Notes: generated from the letters alone by a model not told the origin. DNA of 64,000 nt from Faecalicatena orotica (GCF_003149245.1 NZ_QGDL01000007.1:243218-307217); one strand, 5' to 3'; counted from the stretch's first letter, positions 7,265-14,499 are shown. A program made the numbers and translations.

Positions 7265-8785
7265 TTGAGTGAATTAACTAAGGGAAGAAAAGAAGAGATA
7301 AAAAGTTTTATTGTTGAGAATAATGTCAGTACCTTGACAAAAGGTGACGTTGAAATTAATGCAAAAAATTTTCCAGACAAAATATTCAGAGACTATATAA
7401 CCACAAACTTTGACAAAGATAATAACGGTGTTTTGACACAAGATGAAATCAATTCAATAACGGAATTTAATGTTAAAGATAATTACCAGATTACTAGTTT
7501 GGATGGAATCGAGTATTTTCCTGCTCTGACAACTTTAAAATGTGCCAGAACTAAAGTTGCACGATTGGATGTCAGCAGGAATACTTCTTTGGAATATTTA
7601 GATTGTTCAGAAACACAAATAGTAGAATTGGATATTAGGGAGAATATATCTTTAAAAGTGTTACGCTGTTTTCTAACCGGAATTAAAAAGTTAGATGTCA
7701 GCAGGAATACTTCTTTGGAATATTTAGGCTGTTTCTATACAGAAATTGCAGAGTTGGATATTAGCCGAAATATTTTTTTAAAATGTTTAGAATGTTCTAA
7801 CACAGCAATTTCAGAACTGGACGTTAGCAAAAATACTATTTTGGAAAATTTAAACTGTGCTAATACAGAAATTACAGAGTTAGATGTCAGCAGAAATATA
7901 TCTTTGAAAAATTTACACTGTGATGATACAAAAATCACAGAGCTAGATGTCAGTCAAAATACTTCTTTGAAATGGCTAGACTGTTCTCGGACACAAATTG
8001 CAGAGCTAGATGTCAGCAAAAATACTTCTTTGGAAGTCCTAAACTGTAGTGGTACAAAAATCATAGCATTGGATGTCAGCAGAAATATATCTTTGGTAGA
8101 GTTATACTGTCCAGAAACTGAAATTGCAGAGTTAAATATTCGTAGGAATAATTTTCTGGGATTTTTAAAATGTGGTGATACAAATATAACAGAATTGGAT
8201 GTTAGCAAGAATACTTCTTTAAAACAGTTAGACTGTTCCTGGACACAAATTGCAGAGCTAGATGTCAGTAGAAATACTTCTTTAAAAAGGTTACAGTGTT
8301 CCAATACGAAAATTACAGAGTTAGATGTCAGCAGAAATATATCTTTGAAAAATTTATACTGTGATGATACAAAAATCACAGAGCTAGATGTCAGTCAAAA
8401 TACTTCTTTGGAATGGCTAGACTGTTCCTGGACAGAAATTGCAGAGCTAGATATCAGCAAAAATACTTCTTTGGAATGTTTAGACTGTAATCATACAAAA
8501 CTAAAAGAACTAGATAACAGTAGGAATACTTCTTTGGAATGTCTAGACTGTGGTGATACAAAAATCACAGAGCTAAATGTTAGCAAGAATACTTCTTTAA
8601 AACAGTTATATTGTTCCTGGACAGAAATTGCAGAGCTAGATATCAGCAAAAATACTTCTTTGGAATGTTTAAAATGTAATAATACAAAACTAAAAGAACT
8701 AGATGTCAGTAAGAGTACTTCTTTAAAACAGTTAGACTGTTCCGGTACACAATTAGTTATAAGGGAGTGTAAAAATGAAGAGTAA
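7265..8785 (+). CDS. Cytoplasmic leucine-rich-repeat protein with 19 identical-length repeats
   Basis: 506 residues. The N-terminal ~30 residues are charged. Next comes INAKNFPDKIFRDYI and the EF-hand-like loop FDKDNNGVLTQDE, then a cap TSLDGIEYFPALTTL, then 19 tandem 21-residue repeats of the type ELDVSKNTSLKxLDCSxTxI, ending eight residues before the stop. Bacterial surface proteins often carry this EF-hand/LRR arrangement, but here there is no signal peptide, membrane segment or wall anchor, so it appears cytoplasmic. The start TTG 7265 is preferred because AGGAGG lies nine bases upstream; GTG 7259 is too close. Third gene of the operon. It is probably a recognition or scaffold protein; the target is unknown. 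Confidence 0.75.
   Translation: MSELTKGRKEEIKSFIVENNVSTLTKGDVEINAKNFPDKIFRDYITTNFDKDNNGVLTQDEINSITEFNVKDNYQITSLDGIEYFPALTTLKCARTKVARLDVSRNTSLEYLDCSETQIVELDIRENISLKVLRCFLTGIKKLDVSRNTSLEYLGCFYTEIAELDISRNIFLKCLECSNTAISELDVSKNTILENLNCANTEITELDVSRNISLKNLHCDDTKITELDVSQNTSLKWLDCSRTQIAELDVSKNTSLEVLNCSGTKIIALDVSRNISLVELYCPETEIAELNIRRNNFLGFLKCGDTNITELDVSKNTSLKQLDCSWTQIAELDVSRNTSLKRLQCSNTKITELDVSRNISLKNLYCDDTKITELDVSQNTSLEWLDCSWTEIAELDISKNTSLECLDCNHTKLKELDNSRNTSLECLDCGDTKITELNVSKNTSLKQLYCSWTEIAELDISKNTSLECLKCNNTKLKELDVSKSTSLKQLDCSGTQLVIRECKNEE
7562..8758 (+). repeat. 19 tandem 63-bp repeats in the LRR gene
   Basis: Nineteen consecutive units of exactly 63 bp with no insertion or deletion. Variation is concentrated in the codons flanking the invariant Cys (xLxCxxT). 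Units 6-7 (7877-8002) and 13-14 (8318-8443) are almost identical over about 120 bp, which indicates expansion by recombination between units. Confidence 0.9.
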
Positions 8786-9161
8786 TGTAAAAATGTTTTC
8801 CCCCTGTGTTGGAAACTGGTGGTATACGGACAATGGGCAGGTATGGGGAATATATTGTTCTTTGAATGACGCTGTATTAAATGGTTCATACCGTCAATTC
8901 AGCATGTCTGACAATCATATGACCCTGTGGAGAAAAGTTGTAGAAGATTATATAGAAAATGAGGAAGAACAAAAACATGTTTATGCTCTTGGATATGATG
9001 TATATGAACATGGAAGTGTTGTCTATGATCTAAGAACACAATGCTTTTATATTATTTGCAGTGAAACTATCTATAATAATCTGATAGCGAGAAAGGCAAT
9101 AAAATCTGCATTTGGTCTCAATGGATGTAATATTGATTTTCAAAGAGTATCTCTCACATAA
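8775..9161 (+). CDS. Uncharacterised 128-residue protein, last gene of the operon
   Basis: Not recognised. It overlaps the end of the LRR gene by 11 bases, so it is translationally coupled. It contains NWWYTDNGQVWGIY near the N-terminus and HVYALGYDVYEHGSVVYDLRTQCFYI in two β-rich stretches; no membrane segment is seen. As the most downstream gene of the XRE-controlled operon it may be an accessory or effector of the LRR protein. Confidence 0.55.
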   Translation: MKSNVKMFSPCVGNWWYTDNGQVWGIYCSLNDAVLNGSYRQFSMSDNHMTLWRKVVEDYIENEEEQKHVYALGYDVYEHGSVVYDLRTQCFYIICSETIYNNLIARKAIKSAFGLNGCNIDFQRVSLT

Positions 9162-9284
9162 CAAAAAGTAGTTATTATAGACTATTTGAATTTTGCAGAT
9201 AATTCAACAAACATAATTATTACAAGAAATCTTTCTGCTATAAAAATAAACATCTCTTTTTGTTTATATTTCTTAAGAATCCAG

Positions 9285-9320
9285 AACAACCGTAATCATA
9301 TCCGATTGCGGTTGTTTTTT
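9285..9320 (+). terminator. Terminator of the XRE-controlled operon
   Basis: AACAACCG-AATC pairs with GATT-GCGGTTGTT, followed by a T run. Confidence 0.75.
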
Positions 9321-9344
9321 ATCCCCTATATATAAAAGAAACAG

Positions 9345-9373
9345 TTGACCCCTTTTCGTTTATATCTTATAAT
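9345..9373 (+). promoter_or_regulatory. Sigma-A promoter of the small serine recombinase
   Basis: TTGACC, 17-bp spacer, TATAAT, about 33 bases before the start codon at 9406. Confidence 0.75.
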
Positions 9374-9405
9374 ACGTAAACATTAACTAAAGATGAGGTG
9401 GTAAA

Positions 9406-9996
9406 ATGATTTACGGTTATGCCAGATGTTCAACAAATGAGGAATTACAGGATATCCAACGACAGGTTAGGGAATTAAAACAATTAGGTGCTACAGAGGA
9501 AACTATATATTTGGAGTATGAAAGCGGAACAAAGACGAACCGGGCGGAACTCTTTAAGTTATTAAATGTAGTGAAACACGGTGATACTATTCTTACCACA
9601 GAGGTCAGTCGTATAACCCGTAGTACAAAACAACTTTGTGATATTATAGAACTTGCAAAAGATAAACAGATTAAATTAATTATAGGGAGTTTCGTAGTTG
9701 ATTGCAGTAAGGAACTTGACCCCATGACAGAGGGAATGTTGAAAATGATGGGAGTATTTGCTGAACTTGAAAGGAATATGATAAGTCAGAGGGTGAAAAG
9801 CGGAATGGAAAATGCAAAATCTAAAGGAAAGATTATTGGCAGACCGGTTACTACTGTAGACAATATTCCAAGTGTTTTCTATAAGCATTACCCCAAATAC
9901 AAAAAAGGTGAAATCAATAAAAAAGATTTCTCACGGCTATGTTCTCTTTCCTATCCTACGATTTACAAATATTTAAGCATGGTAGAGGATGTTTAA
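9406..9996 (+). CDS. Small serine recombinase (resolvase/invertase family)
   Basis: 196 residues. The catalytic domain begins IYGYARCST with active-site Ser 9; conserved DRLTR-like and FAELERNMISQRVKSGM segments follow, then a GRP hinge and a C-terminal helix-turn-helix (about 160-190). Enzymes of this class resolve cointegrates or invert DNA between short sites. It has its own promoter. No invertible segment or res site was recognised nearby, so its function in the element is open. Confidence 0.88.
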   Translation: MIYGYARCSTNEELQDIQRQVRELKQLGATEETIYLEYESGTKTNRAELFKLLNVVKHGDTILTTEVSRITRSTKQLCDIIELAKDKQIKLIIGSFVVDCSKELDPMTEGMLKMMGVFAELERNMISQRVKSGMENAKSKGKIIGRPVTTVDNIPSVFYKHYPKYKKGEINKKDFSRLCSLSYPTIYKYLSMVEDV

Positions 9997-10007
9997 AGTG
10001 ACGCTTG

Positions 10008-10036
10008 TTGAATTTAGAGGTTCTTTTGTGTATAAT
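10008..10036 (+). promoter_or_regulatory. Sigma-A promoter of the nucleotidyltransferase pair
   Basis: TTGAAT, 17-bp spacer, TATAAT, 29 bases before the ATG at 10065. Confidence 0.65.
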
Positions 10037-10064
10037 AGTAAAAAACAGATAGATTGGAAATGTT

Positions 10065-10364
10065 ATGTGTTCAGAAAAAACAGGAATACGCAAGCAAGTT
10101 TTAGAAGAAATTATAGATTTAGCAAAGTTTTATGATCTTTCACGGGTTATATTGTTTGGCTCGAGAGCCAGAGGGGATTATCTGAAAAAAAGTGATATTG
10201 ATTTAGCGGTAGAGGGGAAGAATATCGTGGACTTTGCATTGGATGTGGATGAGAAAACAGATACCTTGTTGCAATATGACATTGTAGATATGTCAAAAGC
10301 AGATGAAGAATTATTGAAAAATATCAGAAAGGATGGAATTACATTATATGAGAAAATTCGATAA
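10065..10364 (+). CDS. MNT-type nucleotidyltransferase (HI0073/MntA-like)
   Basis: 99-residue minimal nucleotidyltransferase. The active-site pattern GSRARGDYLKKSDIDLAV gives the GSxxRG motif and the DxD pair. Proteins of this family transfer nucleotides, or AMPylate a partner in MNT/HEPN toxin-antitoxin pairs. It overlaps the next gene, which encodes the classical partner, so they probably form a complex. Inside a mobile element the pair may help maintenance or act against phages. Confidence 0.8.
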   Translation: MCSEKTGIRKQVLEEIIDLAKFYDLSRVILFGSRARGDYLKKSDIDLAVEGKNIVDFALDVDEKTDTLLQYDIVDMSKADEELLKNIRKDGITLYEKIR

Positions 10365-10743
10365 TTATTGTAGCAATTTGGCTGTTTTGGAGAAAGCATA
10401 TAAAGAAGATATTCAGAATGAATTTATTGTTTCAGGTATTATAGATAAGTTTTCCGTTCAATTTGAACTTGGATGGAAAGTGTTGAAGGAATTAGTTCTA
10501 TATGAAGGCAGTTCAATTGGAAAGACAGGCTCACCGAGAGATATTATTAAAGAAGCCTATCGCATATTTGATTTTATGGATGAAACTATTTGGCTTCATA
10601 TGCTGAAAGACAGAAATGATACAAGCCATGTATATAATGGAAATATGGCAAAAGAACTGGCGGCAAGAATCCTGAAGGAATATATTCCGGTATTTGTGTC
10701 AATAAGGGAGAGCATACTAAGCAAATATAAGGATTATTTGTAA
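10348..10743 (+). CDS. Nucleotidyltransferase substrate-binding protein, HI0074 family
   Basis: 131 residues, helical. Begins MRKFDNYCSNLAVLEKAY; contains FELGWKVLKELVLYEG and GSPRDIIKEAYR and then LKDRNDTSHVYN, all typical of the HI0074/HEPN-like partners of MNT proteins (TIGR01987 type). An upstream in-frame ATG at 10333 exists, but the family normally starts near 10348. It overlaps the nucleotidyltransferase gene. The HEPN RNase motif R-x4-6-H appears as RNDTSH, so toxicity is possible. Confidence 0.75.
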   Translation: MRKFDNYCSNLAVLEKAYKEDIQNEFIVSGIIDKFSVQFELGWKVLKELVLYEGSSIGKTGSPRDIIKEAYRIFDFMDETIWLHMLKDRNDTSHVYNGNMAKELAARILKEYIPVFVSIRESILSKYKDYL

Positions 10744-10801
10744 AATATATTTGGTGTTATATTACTCAGATTTAAGAATAACATATTTGATGATTATCAA
10801 C

Positions 10802-10839
10802 AAAAAACCACTTTGAGATTCGTTTCAAAGTGGTTTTTT
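10802..10839. terminator. Terminator after the MNT pair
   Basis: AAAAACCACTTTGA pairs with TTCAAAGTGGTTTTT around a GATTCG(T) loop. A/T tracts on both sides make it potentially bidirectional. Confidence 0.85.
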
Positions 10840-11086
10840 GTGCATTATGACGAAATACAAATTTTCAGGTCTTTTTTCTTCTAAATACAAACTTGTACGA
10901 ATATAACAATGAATACAGTTATTAAGTAAAAAAAGGACGGTGTCATAATATGTTTGATAGTAGTTAATACACAACAGAATTTCAAAACCACAGAAAAAAT
11001 TATAAGGACCATTTCAGATTGTCTTTCTCCTTGCGGTTCTCCGCAAAACTAAAGGCATCAACAATAATTTTTATTGGAGGTGCTCT
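10840..11086 (+). other. Non-coding leader before the recombinase cassette
   Basis: About 250 bases with no convincing gene. A five-codon frame starts at ATG 10951 after GGACGG. A small hairpin TTGCGG-TTCT-CCGCAA lies at 11031-11046. The promoter of the recombinase cassette should be here, but neither a clear sigma-A nor a clear sporulation promoter could be assigned by eye. Confidence 0.3.
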
Positions 11087-11230
11087 ATGAAAAGGAATCA
11101 TTTCAAAAACTTATCTTTATTTCTCCCTTGGAAAGAACATATAATAACATCATATTACTTAAAGGGATTCCGCTTATCACATCATAAGGTATATAGCTGT
11201 GCGAGTTTGGAGGTGTGTTATGGATTCTAA
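11087..11230 (+). CDS. 47-residue ORF at the head of the recombinase cassette
   Basis: A small basic protein (MKRNHFKNLSLFLPWKEH...) with an ideal ribosome site TTGGAGGT seven bases before the ATG. Its stop overlaps the start of the next gene (ATG 11220), a layout typical of translational coupling. It is not recognised. It could be a real small protein, a recombination directionality factor, or only a leader peptide. Confidence 0.45.
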   Translation: MKRNHFKNLSLFLPWKEHIITSYYLKGFRLSHHKVYSCASLEVCYGF

Positions 11231-11501
11231 AATAACAACTCTCCCCGGAAATCCAGACGAATACTCTGGCTCTGGTATAAATGAATGTGACAAGTCTGCT
11301 CGGAATATTTATGTAATAAGCAGTAAACCAACGGAGCAGGCAATGTCAGAATCAATCTATAAGAAGTTAGAAGCAGAAAGAGAGGGATTCAAGGTTATTA
11401 TTGAATTTCCCGATAATTCGGATGATGAAGCAGTTATACATGAAGAGATTAAACAGATTTTATCAAATCTTCTTCAAGAACAAATGATGAAAATTTCATA
11501 A
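11220..11501 (+). CDS. 93-residue protein upstream of the large serine recombinase
   Basis: Small acidic protein; not recognised. The start ATG 11220 is preferred over GTG 11199 because GGAGGT lies just upstream. The N-terminal part (TLPGNPDEYSGSGI) looks unstructured, and the C-terminal half is helical (HEEIKQILSNLLQEQMMK). It lies 67 bases before the recombinase, with a hairpin between. Position makes it a candidate directionality or regulatory factor of the recombinase, but the sequence does not prove that. Confidence 0.55.
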   Translation: MDSKITTLPGNPDEYSGSGINECDKSARNIYVISSKPTEQAMSESIYKKLEAEREGFKVIIEFPDNSDDEAVIHEEIKQILSNLLQEQMMKIS

Positions 11502-11509
11502 CTTATCAT

Positions 11510-11534
11510 AGAGCAGAGGATTTTCCTCTGCTCT
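11510..11534 (+). terminator. Perfect 11-bp hairpin between the 93-residue ORF and the recombinase
   Basis: AGAGCAGAGGA-TTT-TCCTCTGCTCT with only ATTCAAAAAT following. The missing T run makes it a partial terminator or an mRNA-stability element. It could lower recombinase expression relative to the upstream ORFs. Confidence 0.5.
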
Positions 11535-11568
11535 ATTCAAAAATCATTTAAGAAAGGGTGTAAAAATC

Positions 11569-13344
11569 ATGAAAAAACAACAGGAGAAAAAGGTAGTACG
11601 AATATTATTACGTGTAAGTTCAGACCAACAGTTAGAAGCCGATGGTGACTTAGGTATTCAACGAGAGATTGTTATAGAAGATATAAGGCAACATTCTGAC
11701 TGGATATTGGATTCCAAGGAATATTTTGAGGGAAGTAACAGTGGATATAAAAATTCTATCACTGACAGAGATGTCCTGCAAGAAGCATTAAGAGATGCTG
11801 AAAATGGGGAATATGATATATTGGCTGCCTATAAAGATGACCGGCTTGGAAGAAGAATGTTTGAAGTACCTGTCTATATCATGTCGTTAAAAAATTTTGG
11901 AGTTGATGTCTATACAGTCAAGGATAAAATGATTACCCCTCAAAACCCAAATGATGTTACAGAACTAATGATGTTGACCATGCGCTATGGGATGGCTCAA
12001 AAAAGTAGTTCTGATACTGGTCTCAGGGTAAGAGATACTGCACAGAAATTGGTTCAGCAAGGGAGATTTTTAGGTGGGAAGGCCCCTTATGGTTATAGAT
12101 TTGAACTTTCCGATATTATAACCAAACGTCAGCGGATGATAAATCAACTTGTTATAGTTCCTGAACAAGCTGAGGTAGTGAAATACATTTATAACCTATC
12201 TTTTCACAAAGAGTTTGGTTCTGGAAAAATTGCAAGTACACTGAATGAAGATGATAGATATAGAGCAATGGCGCCAAACGACGTATGGAAAAGTGGAACA
12301 ATCACCAGTATACTCACAAATCCAATTTATGCAGGTTATCCCACATATAACAGGCGTCAATCTTTAAATGGGAAACATCGCAGTTTAAATAGAGAAGATT
12401 GGACCTATTCGGAAATACAAATCGAAGAATATATTATTATAGAACAGGAATTATGGGAAAAGGTTCAAATCAAGAGGACTGAGAGAGCTAAAAAGTATGT
12501 CAAAAATCCAAAGAACGAAGGAGCTACTGTAATTTCAAGAAATGACGGAATGCTGGCTCTGATTGATGTAGCTTATTGTGGTTATTGCGGACGTAAAATG
12601 ACAAATGGAACAAAATATGACTACTGGACAATTAAAGCTACAGGAGAAAGAAGAACATCCAAGAAGGCTATTTATAAGTGTCAGAATGTATGGCAGGGGG
12701 TTCCCCATGAACCTTGGAAACAGATTCGGGCAGATAAGGTTGAACCGATTGTGTTTGGAGCCCTTGCAGAATATATTGGCAAGTTACAGGAAAATGAAAA
12801 TGTATTTGAACAGATTATGGACAACCAAAATAAAGAAAAGAAACAGCAGGAAAGAAAGCTATTGCAGGAGAAGCAGAAGCTTGATACTATTAAAAAGAAT
12901 ATTGATATAATGGAAGATAAAATTCCAGAAGCTATGACAGGTACTTATATCCTATCTCTTGAGGATTTAGTACATAACATAGAAAAACAAAAGCAGAATG
13001 AACAGAAACAGGCAGAAATTGTAGAACAGATAGAAACGGAATTACAAAATACTACGGTATCCATTGATGATTGGGAAACCCTCCGAAGTAAAATTCCTAC
13101 ATGGCAGGAAATATTTTTAAGTGCGGATACACCTACAAAGCGTGTTCTTGTTAATAAACTGATTGAGCGTATAGATATGACAGAGGATGAGGTGGTTATC
13201 CGGTTTAAAATCAACCTTGATAACTTCCTAACACAATCCCGAATGACCGATAACGAATCGGTACAGGAACAAAGGATACGATTTTACAATTACATCCTCT
13301 ACTGCATTCGACCACAAATGGATACCGGAAAGAAACGTATTTGA
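11569..13344 (+). CDS. Large serine recombinase (integrase/excisionase of the element)
   Basis: 591 residues. The N-terminal resolvase domain has RVSSDQQ with catalytic Ser 17, followed by YKDDRLGRRMFE. The recombinase domain contains GGKAPYGYRF and LTNPIYAGYPTYNRR. A zinc-ribbon has YCGYCGRKM with a later YKCQN, then come a coiled coil (KEKKQQERKLLQEKQKLD...) and a C-terminal domain. Large serine recombinases of this kind integrate and excise phages and elements at short att sites. The last 27 residues (13261-13341) are encoded by host sleC DNA read out of frame. In the excised circle they would be replaced by a 57-residue tail from 2602-2775, giving 621 residues. Confidence 0.93.
   Translation: MKKQQEKKVVRILLRVSSDQQLEADGDLGIQREIVIEDIRQHSDWILDSKEYFEGSNSGYKNSITDRDVLQEALRDAENGEYDILAAYKDDRLGRRMFEVPVYIMSLKNFGVDVYTVKDKMITPQNPNDVTELMMLTMRYGMAQKSSSDTGLRVRDTAQKLVQQGRFLGGKAPYGYRFELSDIITKRQRMINQLVIVPEQAEVVKYIYNLSFHKEFGSGKIASTLNEDDRYRAMAPNDVWKSGTITSILTNPIYAGYPTYNRRQSLNGKHRSLNREDWTYSEIQIEEYIIIEQELWEKVQIKRTERAKKYVKNPKNEGATVISRNDGMLALIDVAYCGYCGRKMTNGTKYDYWTIKATGERRTSKKAIYKCQNVWQGVPHEPWKQIRADKVEPIVFGALAEYIGKLQENENVFEQIMDNQNKEKKQQERKLLQEKQKLDTIKKNIDIMEDKIPEAMTGTYILSLEDLVHNIEKQKQNEQKQAEIVEQIETELQNTTVSIDDWETLRSKIPTWQEIFLSADTPTKRVLVNKLIERIDMTEDEVVIRFKINLDNFLTQSRMTDNESVQEQRIRFYNYILYCIRPQMDTGKKRI
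13246..13275 (+). other. attR: right junction of the element
   Basis: Element sequence ends and sleC resumes at GT 13261-13262. Upstream is ACGAATCG (element), downstream ACAGGAACAAAGG (sleC, reading YRNKG). It shares only GGT with attL. It lies inside the recombinase coding region. Confidence 0.8.
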
Positions 13345-13846
13345 TACGATTTCCGTGATTGTAGATGAGTTATTTGCCGACTATCTGTCCCGCCCAAATG
13401 TAAGACAGCCGATTCTGACACAGTACTGTGACGGCCGGAGGGTAAGTTGTCCAAACTGGATGACACAATGGGGTTCAAAAGCCCTTGGTGACCAGGGGTA
13501 TACCCCGATCGAAATTCTCAGATACTATTACGGGGACGACATGTACATCAACACCGCCCAGGAGATATCCGGAATCCCGTCATCATGGCCGGGATATACC
13601 CTTGAGATAGGATCCAGTGGCGATAAAGTAAGACAAATGCAGGAACAGTTAAATGTCATAGCAGGGGCATACCCCGCAATTCCGAAAATAGAGGCCGACG
13701 GAATATACGGCCCGGCTACGGCAGCATCCGTAGAAGTATTTCAGTCCGTATTCGGATTACCACAGACAGGAACAGTTGATTACCGGACATGGTACAAAAT
13801 ATCCGAGATATACGTTGGAGTATCAAGAATAGCAGAATTAGTGTAA
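13262..13846 (+). pseudogene. sleC: Spore cortex-lytic enzyme SleC-type, C-terminal part (interrupted)
   Basis: 194 residues that complete the N-terminal piece at 1925-2602. The sequence begins YRNKGYDFTITSSTAFDHKW and runs through SVIVDELFADYL, LTQYCDGRRVSCPNWMTQWGSKALGDQGY and the C-terminal peptidoglycan-binding domain (LEIGSSGDKVRQMQEQLN ... IPKIEADGIYGPATAASVEVFQ). The first 83 bases overlap the recombinase gene in another frame. A GTG at 13355 could start a shorter protein, but nothing suggests that it is expressed. Fusion with the left half gives 420 residues, close to the normal family length. Separately it has no promoter. Confidence 0.88.
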
Positions 13847-13877
13847 AAGAGTGTTATGGCTTCTTAAACACAACTAA

Positions 13878-13930
13878 GAAAAAACCTGGAAACGGAACAT
13901 TTTCAAATCATCCGTTTTCAGGTTTTTTAA
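13878..13930 (+). terminator. Terminator of sleC
   Basis: AAAAAACCTG-AAACGGA pairs with TCCGTTTTCAGGTTTTTT, with a 14-base loop and T run. It is also a possible terminator for the small ORF on the other strand. Confidence 0.85.
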
Positions 13931-13959
13931 ATTACACGGCCTGAACATGCGGGAGCGTA

Positions 13960-14109
13960 CTACTCACCGCCAGGCCCCTCCCTTGGCGGCACTTCATCAG
14001 GAATGATATTCTTCAGACCATTCTTCCCGGGCAGGTCAATCTCCGGAATATTATCATCATCGTATACATTCGCTTCTGTAGCCTTGGAGGGCAGTTTGAT
14101 TTCTCTCAT
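13960..14109 (-). CDS. 49-residue hypothetical protein
   Basis: Small acidic/proline-rich protein (MREIKLPSKATEANVYDDDN ... PREGPGGE). AAGGTG lies seven bases before the ATG, and codon use is similar to neighbouring host genes. It is not recognised. It is convergent with sleC across a shared hairpin region. Confidence 0.5.
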   Translation of the reverse strand: MREIKLPSKATEANVYDDDNIPEIDLPGKNGLKNIIPDEVPPREGPGGE

Positions 14110-14193
14110 AATCATTCACCTTACCTTTTTCATATATTGTGTACAAAAGCAGTGTGAATATGTATAAAAGGGTGAAAAAGTAAAACGATAGTC

Positions 14194-14370
14194 CTATTTT
14201 GCCAAAGAATAAAGCTGCAGAAAATTCTCTCGTTCACTCTTATTCATCCTGACAAATTCTGTGAAATCTACATCTACATAATACATGGGCTGTTCACAGC
14301 AAAGAGCGTGCGATTTATTATTGGTATAGTGGTATTTCTTGCATTTTATACAATAAAATACATGCATCAT
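14194..14370 (-). CDS. 58-residue putative zinc-ribbon protein
   Basis: Starts MMHVFYCIKCKKYHYTNN and contains a Cys-Cys pair (ALCCEQPMYY), giving a CxxC ... CC pattern that could bind zinc. The start at 14370 is favoured by GAGGGGGTG six bases upstream. It is followed by a short hydrophilic tail (RMNKSERENFLQLYS). Function unknown. Confidence 0.6.
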   Translation of the reverse strand: MMHVFYCIKCKKYHYTNNKSHALCCEQPMYYVDVDFTEFVRMNKSERENFLQLYSLAK

Positions 14371-14499
14371 TGGTATCACCCCCTCACAGTATAATAACAT
14401 AAAAATAACAGAGAGGAAATTAAAAAGTTGTTAAGAAAGGTGGATAATTGACACATTATAGAGAATAAAAAGTGGAAAAATAATAAAAAACTACAAATG

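Larger units (their letters stand above)
2602..13260. mobile_element. 10.66-kb integrative element interrupting sleC
   Basis: AT-rich insert of 10,659 bp between the two halves of sleC. It has a large serine recombinase at the right end and this cargo: reverse transcriptase plus 79-residue ORF, XRE repressor with a divergent four-gene operon, small serine resolvase, MNT/HI0074 pair, and small ORFs. There are no phage structural, conjugation or replication genes. Excision between the GT dinucleotides at 2602 and 13261 would join TGG (2600-2602) to TAC (13262-13264) and read WYRNKGYDF, which is family-like sequence. This resembles skin elements of sporulation genes, although actual excision has to be shown. 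Confidence 0.88.

Noticed and set aside
7562..8758. CRISPR-like array
   Set aside because: The 63-bp periodicity is coding, in frame throughout, and has no identical short repeats with unique spacers.
3127..8785. Diversity-generating retroelement with the LRR gene as target
   Set aside because: The RT has the QGG form in motif 4 rather than the SQ form of DGR enzymes. No template repeat with adenine-specific changes was seen; the LRR repeats look like recombination products.
10840..11086. Sporulation-sigma promoter for the recombinase cassette
   Set aside because: CATAATAT at about 10942 resembles a -10 box, but no matching -35 element at the right distance was found.
13355..13846. Independent short gene starting at GTG 13355
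   Set aside because: No ribosome site or promoter, and the frame extends upstream as conserved sleC sequence to the element junction.
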